Assembly (NCBI GenBank): GCA_002633005.1
Contig: NMRA01000166.1
Span: 436,716 to 500,715, forward strand
Reading direction: 5' to 3'
Length of the DNA: 64,000 bases
Origin: Phoronis australis
Taxonomy: Eukaryota; Phoronida; Phoronidae
Both the position numbers and the translations under genes were made by a program. Position 1 is the stretch's first letter. Each line of letters opens with the position of its first letter. Below, one piece after another: positions 1 to 11,200 of the stretch. Under the pieces are notes generated by a model. It saw only the letters and a program-made list of their open reading frames with translations, ran no database searches and was not told the origin of the DNA.

Positions 1-124
1 ATCTGTTCTATTCTACTTTTGTTTTGTGCTGTTTTTCAACAATTGTCGCCACCACTTTCCATCGGCGAGTCTTCTGCGGCAAGATAGGTTAGTAGAGAAC
101 TCAACTACGTTGGATTTAGGGATT

Positions 125-818
125 NNNNNNNNNNNNNNNNNNNNNNNNNNNNNNNNNNNNNNNNNNNNNNNNNNNNNNNNNNNNNNNNNNNNNNNNNNNN
201 NNNNNNNNNNNNNNNNNNNNNNNNNNNNNNNNNNNNNNNNNNNNNNNNNNNNNNNNNNNNNNNNNNNNNNNNNNNNNNNNNNNNNNNNNNNNNNNNNNNN
301 NNNNNNNNNNNNNNNNNNNNNNNNNNNNNNNNNNNNNNNNNNNNNNNNNNNNNNNNNNNNNNNNNNNNNNNNNNNNNNNNNNNNNNNNNNNNNNNNNNNN
401 NNNNNNNNNNNNNNNNNNNNNNNNNNNNNNNNNNNNNNNNNNNNNNNNNNNNNNNNNNNNNNNNNNNNNNNNNNNNNNNNNNNNNNNNNNNNNNNNNNNN
501 NNNNNNNNNNNNNNNNNNNNNNNNNNNNNNNNNNNNNNNNNNNNNNNNNNNNNNNNNNNNNNNNNNNNNNNNNNNNNNNNNNNNNNNNNNNNNNNNNNNN
601 NNNNNNNNNNNNNNNNNNNNNNNNNNNNNNNNNNNNNNNNNNNNNNNNNNNNNNNNNNNNNNNNNNNNNNNNNNNNNNNNNNNNNNNNNNNNNNNNNNNN
701 NNNNNNNNNNNNNNNNNNNNNNNNNNNNNNNNNNNNNNNNNNNNNNNNNNNNNNNNNNNNNNNNNNNNNNNNNNNNNNNNNNNNNNNNNNNNNNNNNNNN
801 NNNNNNNNNNNNNNNNNN
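125..818. other. assembly gap of 694 Ns
   Basis: The run of Ns lies inside a repetitive THAP element, which is the likely cause of the break. Its true length is unknown. Confidence 0.99.
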
Positions 819-910
819 GTGTCATCCATCGGAAAGCGATGCAAAGGTACTCCCAAAGCGCGCGTGAGCCGATAATTAGTATATCCTGGTACGCAGCAAC
901 AGTGTGGCAT
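819..910 (-). pseudogene. THAP zinc-finger start, copy 1 (broken)
   Basis: The reading frame begins MPHCCCVPGYTNYRLTRALG and continues to LHRFPMDD before the gap. THAP domains bind DNA through a C2CH zinc site that starts C-x4-C. Here the second cysteine (residue 10) is tyrosine, whereas copy 2 keeps it, so this copy should not fold a normal zinc site. The FHRFP-like stretch that is typical of THAP is still present. The remainder is lost in the gap. It is probably a dead transposase start. Confidence 0.65.
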
Positions 911-1179
911 ATTGACTGACTAGTAAATGAAAGCAAACGACGACGGAACTTAACACAACCGAGGTAGAACAATGACTGATTCGGCAGCTCTCACAGTCAG
1001 ACTATATGAAAAGAAATTGGCGCGAAATGCTTACCTCCTAAAACGTCACTTCCGGAAGAGCGGACGAGTAATTAATAAAATTACGAAAAGCTGTAATTAA
1101 GTGGGAAATATGTCTAGGATAACCAACCAACCTTATTTTAGCTCAAAATGACATGGAAAAAGGTTGCCTTCGCCTTTAA

Positions 1180-2092
1180 TGCCGACTTTTAAATCGTTGA
1201 AACAAAACAATGGTCTGCAGACCTTCATCAATCCTTAAAGGTTTGATCCATGTTCCATAACTCCTTGTACATGTATAATATGCTGAGTACAACAGTGACT
1301 AACGGTGCGGGCCACTTAATGGACGACTTTGCCATTAGATAACACAGTGAGGACAGTTTCAAGTGAACAATGCTTTTATGTTTCCGGGAAGGAAACCAGC
1401 AAGTGATAGAAGCAATTTTGGTTAAAATGAAAAAAACATAGTTTAGTAGCGTTTTATGGTTTTATAAGAAAGTTGTTCAAACGTGGCTTGTCTGAGAACC
1501 AACCGATTGACGCCATTACTCAAAAGTTTAATTTTCAAAATTGCTGCCAGGCTATGAGGTGTATTGCTAAGAGCGATTTAGCCAAAACGGATATTCATAT
1601 ACTTACCCATTTACAGGGTCAGCGACCAAGCAGGCGGGGAGTGATGTTAAATTGTTGACGATATCCAGGCACAAATCCTCCGAACTACAGCGAACTATCT
1701 GGAAACAAGTTTATCGGAGGTCATTGGAGATTTTTGTTGTATGCATAACTCAGATCCTAAGGAGTGTCAAAATTGATGGGGAAGGGGCACATAAGCTGAC
1801 AGGGTGAGAAAAGTTGAAAAGAATTCTAAAGTCCACAATACAACGTAGGCCTGTATGATGAAATATCTCAAAAAATTATAGGGGACACAATTCCTACTGC
1901 CATGCAAGTCAAAATTCTTCGAGGAAAGTGCCAACAGTGACCGGAAGACATTTGAGGAGTAGGATCGTAGCAAATGTAACGTAGCACAAGTTACCATGCG
2001 AGCTCAAGCGCGCACTAATTGACTGTCGGGTTGTGCTGAACAGGATGTCCACTCGCCCAACTAGTCGAAATTCTCTAATTAATTCATCTTAC
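1180..2092. other. intronic sequence, nothing recognised
   Basis: This stretch follows (in transcription order) the last visible ROS1-like exon. The next exon should begin in phase 0 and continue the beta-propeller, but no acceptor followed by a plausible propeller frame was found here, so that exon probably lies left of the window or in the gap. Short open frames in it have no domain features. Confidence 0.5.
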
Positions 2093-2268
2093 CGAGTTGC
2101 CTTCCACTATGTACAGCACGTGAAAGAGCCAATCGTAGCTAAGAGCTGTTGCATTCTGTGATGAGTTTCTTACAATTAATGTTGTAAGACTAAACATGTT
2201 CATTTTCTGGACCAGTCCATCAGAGTTCGAGAAATACACGTTTTCATTGTGAGCGTCCGATGTCATGC
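2093..2268 (-). CDS. ROS1: ROS1-like exon 8: beta-propeller blade with YWTD-like motif
   Basis: The exon reads VYFSNSDGLVQKMN and later ATALSYDWLFHVLYIVEGNS. The S-x-D-W-L-x-x-x-L-Y pattern is the signature of a YWTD propeller blade and corresponds to the IDWLYQRMYF segment of vertebrate ROS1. The acceptor is TTGTCTCCTGCAG, the donor GTAAGA, and exit is phase 0. This is the last exon seen before the left edge. Confidence 0.85.
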
Positions 2269-5200
2269 CTGCAGGAGACAAATAAGTAACTTTGATGTTG
2301 TATCGAATGCTACATTGGTAGGTCCAAAATGCCCAACTTCAAGGTACTTTAAAATATGAGCGAAGCAATTTATTATGTCAAAAATAGCACATTTGAGCTC
2401 CATTTCAACCACGGTATACTACAACTGTAGAAAACACTGAAAAAGTGTTATCTTGCTTTAAGTCACCACTCGATTTTATATTTAGATCAAAATACTCGAC
2501 ACCCCGCCTTTGCGTGAAACGGGATGTCCCAGAGTATAGGCCATGCTTGTAAACAACGTCCAGTATAACTATAAACTAATTTTGATACATACAAATCATC
2601 ATTGACAACAACTTCTCAAAGTAATTATCTCTCAAACAAAAACATACAAAATCCTAATTCAAACAAGATGGGGAAGTTATGACAAGTCAGGCGTCGCTTA
2701 AACAGCACAGTTGGTGGAGAAGCGAATCGTTTTCAGCATAAGAAATGAGCAACCGATATACCCAAAAAAGCAAGACAATTAATAGACTTATTGTTGAAAA
2801 TACAATAGAACCATCAGCAAACTAAGTTAATCAATTTATCTAAATTTGGTGATTTCAATGAAAGCGTCGCTGAGCAGCAGCTAGTGGTCAAATACACGAA
2901 GTAAATATATGTGCCACGGAATATAGACTAGCCTTGTATAACAGCTGAGTTGTTGACGTAGATGACTTCCGGGTTGTCCAGAATGTCGGTTAATTTGTGT
3001 CGCAGAATTCTGTGACGGGAATAGAACACGAGATATCCCTTTGCCTGGTTACCTGCGATTACATGAAGTGAATATGAAATATCTATTCATTACTCAAACT
3101 AAAGTTCAGTAATGCGTTTGGCATGCAACTGAATTTCAAAGTGCCACCACTCACGAAAACATATCAATTATTTAAAAGGCATTCTCAACTGGTTCTAGCC
3201 TAGGAACACTTATTGATAAAACAAGCTCATATAAATCTTTGATACAAATTAATTCCGTTTAACCTTCGACAGCCCTCATAGTTTAGGACTAAGTTTGAAA
3301 GCTCCGATCAAAAATTTGGTAAATCAGCAAATGTGCCTAACGTTTTTGGCATGATAATTGACGGCTAAGGAGACAGGCTGCCCAGCTCGAACCACAGGAT
3401 ACTCTTGGTGGAAAAGTAAGGCTGTGTTTCAGGTGAATAATACCTTATCTCGAAGGGAAGACACATACTGTTCCGATAGGAGGCGACAAAACCAGTTTTT
3501 TGTGAACTCACCAAACCAAGCAGGGTTTACTATCATTTTAGAGTTTGCCCTATTACCTTACTACAGGATCAAGGCAATGTGGTAAAGCTGAGACACAATG
3601 TTAAACTTCATAGGTAGAAAACTTACCAGGAAGTCAGCTGGGTTTTTGTGTAAAATTTGTGTCATATTTGTCGTTTCAGTCAATCCTATTATCACTAAAA
3701 TTAGCTCTATGATAGCTTTTGTAATATGACACATTGGAGATAAAACTGGTGGCAAATCTTAAGTATACCGTTAACGGTGTCACTTATCAAATAACAATGT
3801 GTGCTACGCAAATAATTTACAATTTTCAGAAAATGCACATTTATATAATTAGTTAGAGAAATTGTTATGAGCAAACGTACAGCACTGTAAAGCGAATAAC
3901 TGGAGAACGTTTACAAAAATAATAAAAGTACCTTGGATTTCAGGTAACGTGCTTATATTGCGAGCCACAGATGGTCCTTCCCCGAAGCGGTTTACGCTGG
4001 AAATTGTAACTTGGTATAACGTATTTGCTAAAAGTGACCCAAACCTGAAATAGAAGTGCATATCTAAGCTGTCATATTTCCTTTGTCGTTTTATACAGTC
4101 TTCATTTTACAACCTGCTTTTTCCAGGAGCTGTATTAAACAATTATTTACTGTCACCGAGGTCATTTTCACATTTTTGGTTCCTGAAAAACCAATATAGT
4201 GAACGATTGTGAAAGCCATTAATTGCATTATCATAGCGAGCCACAGCTTCCCCAGTGGTTATACGTAAGGAGGTTGCAATTGTTACTAGACCTAAATCAC
4301 TGGGTTGGCTGGTGCACCAGGAAGAAAAAGCTTCTGCTAATGGAAAAATTAGAGGCGATTGGTCATTCTATGAAAAAAGAGAAATAACCGAGGACTAGAC
4401 TTTTGACGACTAGATTTTTGGTCTAAATAGGCCTTGTTGTTTTTTCAGACATCCAACTGTACCTGATGGAATGTAAAGATAGAGTTGTCAAATTTCGTGC
4501 GAAATTTGTCACTATATGGCAGCCGTGACTTACCCCGCGCCGAACTTGGAAAAAAACACAACCACGTGATTACAAACAATCAGACGTTATTTTGGCTCGC
4601 ACAGTAGGTTTGTGTGATTATAAAGGATTCGAAAAATATATGATTTCATGGGTTGATGAGTTACATTTTAAAATATGTTTTAAAGAAGTGTGGCCCTTGG
4701 TAGCGAAGGTGTCCAACACGATCACCAACACATTTTGCCCCTGCTGTTGTTGAAAACGCGTTAGTCAACCAAACATACAGTAAAAGCCTACCGTAATTGT
4801 AAATGAGTGTTATGCATAGCTTAAAACCATGATTAAAACAGCAATAAAATCCCGGTATCGAATCACAATAAGACCTGGGTTACTTAACAAACAAATTTAA
4901 AAGGAAGAAAATCACGATACCACCGCAGCGGTATACGAAGGCAACAGCGGTCAACAGGGGGCATTGCTGCCTTTGAAATACGAGTTTATCACTTCATAAT
5001 CTGTCTAAATCACAAAATGAAATCACTTTACTTTCAAGGGGATTCGACCCAGTTTTAATTCATTGCTGAATTATGAAATGCTCGTATTTTTTAATTTGAT
5101 CTTTCCCTAATACAAATTTGGGGAAAATCTCCATATTTGTCAACTTGTGAAAACATCGATTGTCTTTTTTGTGGTGTTTTAGTATTGATACTAAGTTTAG

Positions 5201-8200
5201 CTTCAATACAAATCGAGAGTGAGCTCTATGTTGAATTCTCTTTATTATAAAAAGTTAATAGCGGTCATTTGAATCTGATAATCCATTTTAGAGAAATGAC
5301 GCACCGAAGTTTGTCAAATCTGGTAATTTTCTAGGGTCTCACATAACCTTAAATTACTCGAAAAATTCTGAATACCTGAAGTACGTTGTGTTTGCACGAG
5401 GTTCAGTTAAGATGGGTCTTGTGTCAATTGTTAGAAATGGTTGGAGGTGAAGACGATAAGCCACAAGTTCGGCATTGACAAAGACCGGATGCTCCCAACG
5501 GAGTTGAAGAACGGTTGGCGAGGGTGATGTCAGGCTGACGATAGATGGCGAATCCGTTGGCGCTGAAACAAGTACAATGATTGAGCTGAGAGAGATTGAA
5601 ATCTTATCACAGGCAAACACAATAAATCGAAAAATTGCTAACCTTATCCCTGTAAAATGTTATAGTAACGCTTGCTAATATATGTTTTGCTGCGGTGACT
5701 TGTAGTATAAGTAGGACGATCGTCCTCAACTTTTGACCCCAAATACTCGTTGCTAACAAAACAGAAAGATTTTTTTTCGAGGACTTTGGGATCATAACAG
5801 TACAGTTTGTAAAAGTTTGTGATAGACATCAAGATCAGCTAGATTCACGTCCAGGAATATGCACCCGAAAAAACAAGTCCGCACTTTTTCTTGTCTTCAG
5901 TTTTCTTTTCTTTTCTTTAAGTCTGCTTGTATATGATGTAAAGTAAGGCGAACAATTCATTTCATGGGTGACAGTCCATGTGAGATATGCAAGCGCGACC
6001 TCACCAACATCCTAGGGGTCAACACAACACTAGACCACCAGAAGTCACCAACAAAATTGTACACTGTCTAATCGCGTGAAGACGGACCTTCCTCATCGTC
6101 GGCGCGGTGCTATGGAATAACCACCAGCGCATATAAAGTGCAAAACAATTATACAGGCAATCAGGGTATCTAACTGTTTGAATCGACTTCAGAATGTAAC
6201 TTCAGCAAATGTGAATGAGTAAGGATTCTTTGAATGAAGACTTGGAATCGTGGATATATTGTGTGTGTGGGGTGCCTTTTGTCGTGTATGGCAGTTTCAG
6301 TGAAATATAGGGAACACATCGAGAAAATTTGTGGTAGTTCCTTTGTAGTCGGCTTCCGTCATATCTTGCGGGTTTTGGGACTTCGCAACTGTAATTATGA
6401 TGGGCGTAGCTTAACCATGTTTGACGGTACTACTCATTCGACTACGTGCCGTTTACACTACAAAAGTTGACATTGATCAGCTGACACGGAACGAGTTGTT
6501 CCAGCGCAAGTGTGTGTGTAAACGGGACTGAACAGGAGCAAATTGATACCGCGGTGTCAACTTTTGCCACCCGTTTGTGAGGTAGAGCAATTTGCGCTAG
6601 AACATCTTGCTCGGTATGTCTAAACGCGTAACTGGGGCAAGGCAGAAATTAGGATCATCTCTACTGCGTGTAATGACCTCAATACGGGTTCTTTGTCTCT
6701 TCAACTCCCGCGATTTGTAAACCTGCGCATGTGTGATACACTCTCCAGCCTACAATTTCCGTCTTGTCACAGCAAGTGATTTGTGTGTGTAAACAGACGC
6801 TTGACACTGATCAATTTGCTCCGTGTCAGTTGCGCCGGGCCAAAAGTTGTCTAAACGGGGCTAATTGCGACAGAAAATCACCGTTGGCCAGATTGACTAC
6901 CGCTCCGCCCACTCAATCACGTGACTATTTTTAGGGACAAACTAAGACAACTGTCGCTAGTACAAAAATGTGTCTAAACAATAGGCCGAGAAATTTAGGG
7001 CAAATTGTTTTGCTCTGTAAGCCGTCTTTACAAATTCAAATACCATTACTGGTCAGAAAATCTTACGTCAATTCGATGAAATTCCCATGCCTACGTTAAA
7101 GTCTTTTCGAGTTGGTAAAGATGTGTTGTTTCGAAGCCAGAGGGCAGGGACTTTCGGTCACCGGACAAAAGCTGGAGACAAAAGTGTCCCTTTTTGAAAA
7201 GTTGCTCCTAAACTAGAGACTAATTCAGTTGTGATAAAAATTGCTTACTGTAATAAAGTCTTGAATGAATGATTTAACATCGAAAATTTTTTCAGGGGGT
7301 AATTTTAGCTCTTTTTGCGCAAATTTCGAATAGATTCGCGAACAGCAGACAAAAATCGGCCATTCCAAAACATCCACCTAAGTCTTACTATGAATGAACT
7401 CCTTAAAGTAAGGAATAAGTTATTTCCCAGGCATTGGGTCAAATCTGAGCTTTCTGATCGGTTGCAACGGACGGGTAAAGAGCGCAATTCCCATGGAATG
7501 TGGCAAGCGTGCACGGAGGCTCATAAAGTAGTTGTCAACAGCAAGGCCACCGGGTAATATATCCATGACTATTTTCCAAGAATATTCAACGGACAACTTG
7601 AACATATTTGCACTTATTAAATAATGGCAAGCATACAGCCTGTAGTTTACCGACGATGTTCAATTCCAATGCTGGTTGCGTAGTCGACGGCCTGCTTGAA
7701 GTAACCCGAGGCATTTTCTCTGGTATCTATAATTGGGTCTGCTGGTTTTGGGAGTGGAATAAACTCTACTCCATCAATTAAATGATTAGGATATTTTCCC
7801 ATCGAAATATTTTAACCATTTTGCCTCGAAATCCACCAATGCTCGCATTTATCTTGCACAGCAAATTGCTTAAGTGGCTGGCAGGCGTTTGTTTGCATCA
7901 CGTGACTACACTCGTCCGTACGATTGGTCGGGGACACTACTTCGATTGACTGGTTTGTTGGATCGAGGAATAGCAGGATTAATACGACTGTCTATCATGA
8001 AAAATAATCACGTCTAAATTAGTCTACTCTATCTAACCCCATCTCTTGCCATCTAACTACTTATTTGGAAATCATACCTCCGTACGGCAACGTTTTGATG
8101 ACTTGAGATAGTGGCGAATAAACGATGTCTGTGTCTGCAGCAACAGCCACAATACGAAACTGAAAAAGAAAATAATGACAAGTTTGAAGAAACGATGCAT

Positions 8201-11200
8201 GTAAAGAAACGGGACATTAAGCCCATCACAAAACAAGTTGTGCCGAGGAATTAGGTCATTTATCCTTAGAAAACTGGTCTTATTTTTTTCCTTACTCAGT
8301 TTAGAAGTGATATGGGCGAAGAACTCGCTGACAGTTACTTATTTCTTTTAACCAATCAAACTCATGACTGAAAATTTCAGAAATAACGAAGTTTCGGTTC
8401 GTTTGTGACCCTGAAATCACCTCATATTGGACTAACGCACAATTTGACGAGACCAATTCTATTACGGTAAGTGGCCTAAATCAAAACAAGTTTCTTGACA
8501 GAAAGCATGCCGCACTGAGTGCCAAATACGTGTTTCGATAGCTTATTTACTTTAAAGTCCTTCTCTCACGCGTTGTTAACCCTTATTACATGGTTAGAAG
8601 ATGGTATAAGGATCCAAGAAGTACCTACCCAATAACTAATACACGATTCGTACTCGAAAAAAAGTTTAAATGAACGCGCCACTCACGATTCGCACCCGAA
8701 GAACCACCGCCATTTTGAACTTGCCGCGAACCCGGAAGTACAATTCATTCAGGAACCCAGGCTGAGAAAACGCCGTCAGTGCGACTGGAGCAGTGCCTGT
8801 ACTGTTACCAGCCAGCAAACGGGGATAAAATAATCGACAGCGCGCCTTAATTTTAATAAAATCAAACTACGGACAATTTTATGGAATTTGCTGAAGAAAT
8901 GTGGCGAATAAATTTTGCCAAACTCGGGACCGCAGCCTATCGGACCCGGTGCGGATCGAGACCAGACACTGGCGAACGGTAAATGCATGCGGTTGCAAGC
9001 TGTTTTGTCGAAGTAAAATGGTCAAATCATAAATGCTGCATATATTCAAGGGTAGTTTCAGACACTTGGATGAAATTACGGGCTGGTTAGTCCTGTGTCA
9101 CACTGCCGCGGCAGACCTTAGTTAGCCTCAGTCACCAGCTACCAGTGAAGACTATCGTCAAAATACAGCTTGTTAGTAGGCCTATACAGCTTTGCGCCAA
9201 GGTTACCCTCAGGCCTAACTGGTCGCTGGCCACAGCGCTCGCTCAAACGAGGTTTATTTAGAACTTGGGTACTTCTGGCGAACTATGCAAAGTTGTTGGC
9301 TTTCAATAGAGATTTTCAGACTTTGTATGAGCGCACCAAGCCTAAAAGAATGTAAGTAACTTAAAATGCACAATACTTTACAACATTTAGCATTACAAAC
9401 ACTATTCAACAGGAACAGTTTCCATGATATGAAAGTGGACATACATGTAACTATTACCATGGTGACGGAATAGTGTTTTCTTACACCAGAATTTGACAAG
9501 CATCATTTAAAAAAATATGAAGTTGCAAGGAACAAGAATAAGAGGCTTGAAGGTTCACAATCCAACATAGCTTATTTCTCAAATTAAGATTATTCATATT
9601 GTTGACTTGATAACCTGAAATAATTCGAATATCTCTTATATTTTTGCACAAAAATACACCAAAATTGATCAAAGTTTCTTTTTTGTAGCAACGTATGTCA
9701 AAATGTATCAAAGTTAAATCTTCACAAATTACAAAGTAGCCGATTGAACATGCCTTTCAGTTCAACAAAAGTCGCCATGTTGTTGGTGCCGCCAGAAATG
9801 AGACGAAGTCCAACGGTAATTGTGAGCACATTTATCACTTAATGAGTAACAACTGCGAGGCTGAAATTTGGTGAACACTGTTAAATCGTGCAGAATAGTA
9901 AGTAAAGATATGTCTAACTAAATTTCACCGTAATTTGTTGGTGAAAACAATTTACACAAAGTTTTAAACTCGTAACTTATCCCGCTGTCCTCCAATATGG
10001 CCGACGCGATCCAAGCAAAGTGACCAAAATTTCGCCACAAAACTTGCAATAACTTTACAGTGCTTGCCCCGATTTTGATACTTTTTCGATTTTTACTGAG
10101 TAGAATGTACTAGCTTTCCGATGATAGCAAAGTGCTTTTTCAAAACGAGGAAAAAATAAAACCGAAAAAAATTGGTTCGACCCATACATGTATTGGTTCA
10201 TAGGTTCGACCGGCCTACGTAAGGAACTAAACACCAATGCTATTTTAACATACTAAGTACGCGTAACATTCCAAAAAAATCAACGAGTCCACTAACTACA
10301 AACTATAAATACACTACATATGCAAACGAATCACGATATATTACTAATAAAACAAAATAAAGAAGACTTTTCGAGCAAGCCATAGCACATTCAGTTACAA
10401 GGAAAAAAATAGCGGCGTTCAGGACAAGTTCCTGAACTGATGAGCCGGAAATAAGGGCATGGAAATAACCGATGACAACCGGTAATCATACGCTCAGAGA
10501 GAAGGGTCAAATACTGTTGAAAAATAGCTTTTGGCAAGAAAGGAGAAAAGAATATAAAGAAAGGGTGTCGAAAATAAGAATTTATGTAGTAAGTATTTTC
10601 GGATACTGGAACCACATGGGCAGTTTGAGAGAAGGACTTTAACAGGCAATGGGGCTATTCGACAATCTTGACATTAGTAGAGGCTCGCTGGTTCCCTGCG
10701 TGCCGCTAGGAGGCCAGTAGCCAGCACGCAGGTATCACTTAAAGGGGCATGCCACCAAAAAAAACTAATTTGAATCAATTTAGATCGAGTAGTTCTACTT
10801 CGTAACGACACGTACGGTTGCGTTACCTGACACCTGACGGCAGACCGATGTGGAAATTATCCAATGACGTCATCGGTTTCACACGCAGTCTGTTCAGCAG
10901 TTCACAACACGGGTGTCAGCTTATCGCTTGAAGTCATCGTTTAACACCAATAAATCATCAAAGTTCGATGTAAACCCTTAAAAATACACCGAGTTCTTAT
11001 CAAAACGTGTTGTTTTATTTCGCTCTCACGGATTTATTGGTATTTGGACACACCGTAGCCTACAAAGTTCGACAGGGCAATTTATAAGGTCCGTAACAGG
11101 AGTTTGGGGTCTGTTCGGAGATAAATTCGAAGTATCTTCTGTGAGATACTGACAAGAGAACCTAGATGTATGTTGTTTAGACTTGTGATTTTTTTAGTTC

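Larger units (their letters stand above)
1..1175 (-). mobile_element. THAP-domain DNA transposon, copy 1 (gapped, 5' end)
   Basis: The minus strand from 1175 leftward matches copy 2 (49119-49697) almost base for base from the terminus through the start of a THAP-type zinc finger. The terminus reads GGTTGCCTTCGCCT followed by TTAA at 1176-1179, and the same TTAA abuts copy 2, so TTAA is probably the target duplication. The element enters the gap at 818 and its left end is not visible. TTAA duplications combined with a THAP domain are known for the Kolobok superfamily; P-like elements also carry THAP but make 8-bp duplications. The superfamily call is inference. The sequence at 1-124 cannot be assigned. 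Confidence 0.6.

Noticed and set aside
13-972. Long open frames across the N gap at 125-818
   Set aside because: They are open only because Ns are not read as stops; only the short THAP start at 819-910 is supported.
3636-3700. A minus-strand exon ending at the strong GTAAGT donor near 3635
   Set aside because: Its frame ends in phase 0, while the next ROS1-like exon (3052) needs phase 1, and exon 6 (3932-4044) already joins perfectly to it.
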